Assembly (NCBI GenBank): GCA_020053185.1
Contig: JAGVNP010000108.1
Location: 1-5,634 of the forward strand
DNA length: 5,634 bases
Direction of reading: 5' to 3'
Source: Deltaproteobacteria bacterium
Lineage (GTDB): Bacteria; Desulfobacterota; Desulfomonilia; UBA1062
This document shows positions 5,065 to 5,634 of the stretch, piece by piece. The notes beneath the pieces were generated by a model. It searched no databases, was not told where the DNA came from, and saw only the letters and a program-made list of their open reading frames with translations. Position 1 is the first letter of the stretch, and each line of letters begins with the position of its first letter. The position numbers and the translations under genes are program-made.

Positions 5065-5634
5065 AATTTGAGCACTGTATCAGATGCACCACGTGCGTGG
5101 AAAACTGTCCTGTGCTCAGTGTTGAGCCAAAATTCCCAGGGCCAAAACAATCGGGCCCTGATGCGCAGCGCTTTCGCATGGATGGAGAGCACACGGTAGA
5201 TTCCTGGGTGCTTTATTGTTCACAGTGCAAGAGATGTGAAGTATCCTGCCCTCATGGAGTGGATATCGCGGAGATAATTCTAAAAGCCCAGTTGAAATAT
5301 GCACAGGAGCACAGTCGATCGATTGCAAACCATATTTTTGGCAATGCGTATTTTTTAGGACAGCTTGCTTCTCCTTTTGCACCTATAGCCAATAAGATCG
5401 CAGCCACGCCTTTTGCAAAAAACATAATGAAGATGCTCGGTGTTTCTAGCCACATCCCGTTTCCGCAGTACAATCTTCTCACCTTGAGCAGGGGCAGGAG
5501 AAAGCTGGGCAAGGGAATCAAAAAGGTGGTGTTTTTCTACGGATGCTTTCTGAATTTCAACAGGCCTGACGTTGGGAAAAAGATACGCAATCTGCTCGCT
5601 GCAATGGGGCTTGAGGTAGTAATTCCGCATCAGG
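5052..5634 (+). CDS. glpC: Anaerobic glycerol-3-phosphate dehydrogenase subunit C, N-terminal part (runs off the window)
   Basis: 194 residues are visible from MAEMKFEHCIRC; the frame stays open to the window edge. E. coli GlpC has about 396 residues, so roughly half is present. Two ferredoxin motifs are clear: Cys9-x2-Cys12-x2-Cys15-x3-Cys19-Pro and Cys56-x2-Cys59-x2-Cys62-x3-Cys66-Pro. Between them FPGPKQSGPDAQRFR (28-42) is close to the E. coli GlpC signature GPKQAGPDGERLR. The first CCG (heterodisulfide-reductase-type) domain begins near VVFFYGCFLNFNRPDVG (159-175), with Cys165. In E. coli GlpC attaches the GlpAB dimer to the membrane and carries electrons to menaquinone. The start at 5052 overlaps glpB by 13 nt and has AGGAAGGAG upstream; ATG 5061 would give a 4-nt ATGA overlap and a protein three residues shorter. 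Confidence 0.95.
   Translation, partial: MAEMKFEHCIRCTTCVENCPVLSVEPKFPGPKQSGPDAQRFRMDGEHTVDSWVLYCSQCKRCEVSCPHGVDIAEIILKAQLKYAQEHSRSIANHIFGNAYFLGQLASPFAPIANKIAATPFAKNIMKMLGVSSHIPFPQYNLLTLSRGRRKLGKGIKKVVFFYGCFLNFNRPDVGKKIRNLLAAMGLEVVIPHQ

Noticed and set aside
4923..5630. Several minus-strand open frames over the glpC region.
   Set aside because: They are shadows of the true + strand glpC frame, which is open to the window edge and carries two ferredoxin motifs.

Overview
The window reads as a piece of the chromosome of an anaerobic bacterium, most plausibly a Desulfobacterota (former Deltaproteobacteria) or similar sulfate-reducing or syntrophic lineage. The taxonomic guess is inference. It rests on the density of Fe-S proteins, an anaerobic-type glycerol-3-phosphate dehydrogenase, a CoA-transferase fragment, and several short dispersed palindromic repeats in the intergenic spaces. 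No rRNA, tRNA, phage, IS element or CRISPR array was seen.

Layout. Bases 2-163 hold the end of a CoA-transferase subunit A reading frame (+ strand) that stops about 80 residues earlier than the family normally does, so it is probably a broken gene. Bases 164-557 have no gene. They are a mosaic of short repeats: several related elements that begin TGTCATT and end near GAATCT, a CTCTCCC/GGGAGAG hairpin, and a ten-copy heptamer tandem array ending 7 bp from the next gene. A small tatA/tatE-type Tat translocase gene lies at 558-758 on the minus strand. It diverges across 179 bp from a + strand gene (938-2074) for a winged-helix, cysteine-rich protein with two C-terminal [4Fe-4S] ferredoxin motifs. 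A second repeat-rich gap (2075-2366) follows, with the same two repeat families in the same order and two more hairpins.

From 2367 to the right edge runs a tightly packed operon, glpA-glpB-glpC, encoding anaerobic sn-glycerol-3-phosphate dehydrogenase. GlpA (FAD and a BFD-like Cys4 domain) oxidises glycerol-3-phosphate to dihydroxyacetone phosphate. GlpB, a second flavoprotein-like subunit, and GlpC, with two [4Fe-4S] motifs and CCG domains, pass the electrons to the membrane quinone pool. glpB starts 4 nt after glpA, glpC overlaps the end of glpB, and glpC is cut off by the window edge after 194 residues.

The genes are mostly recognisable families, and I do not see a clearly new multi-gene system. 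The parts most worth a second look are the HTH/Fe-S fusion protein with an inverted repeat in its promoter, the truncated CoA-transferase next to a repeat mosaic, the heptamer array at the tatA 3' end, and the imperfect palindrome in the glp promoter region.
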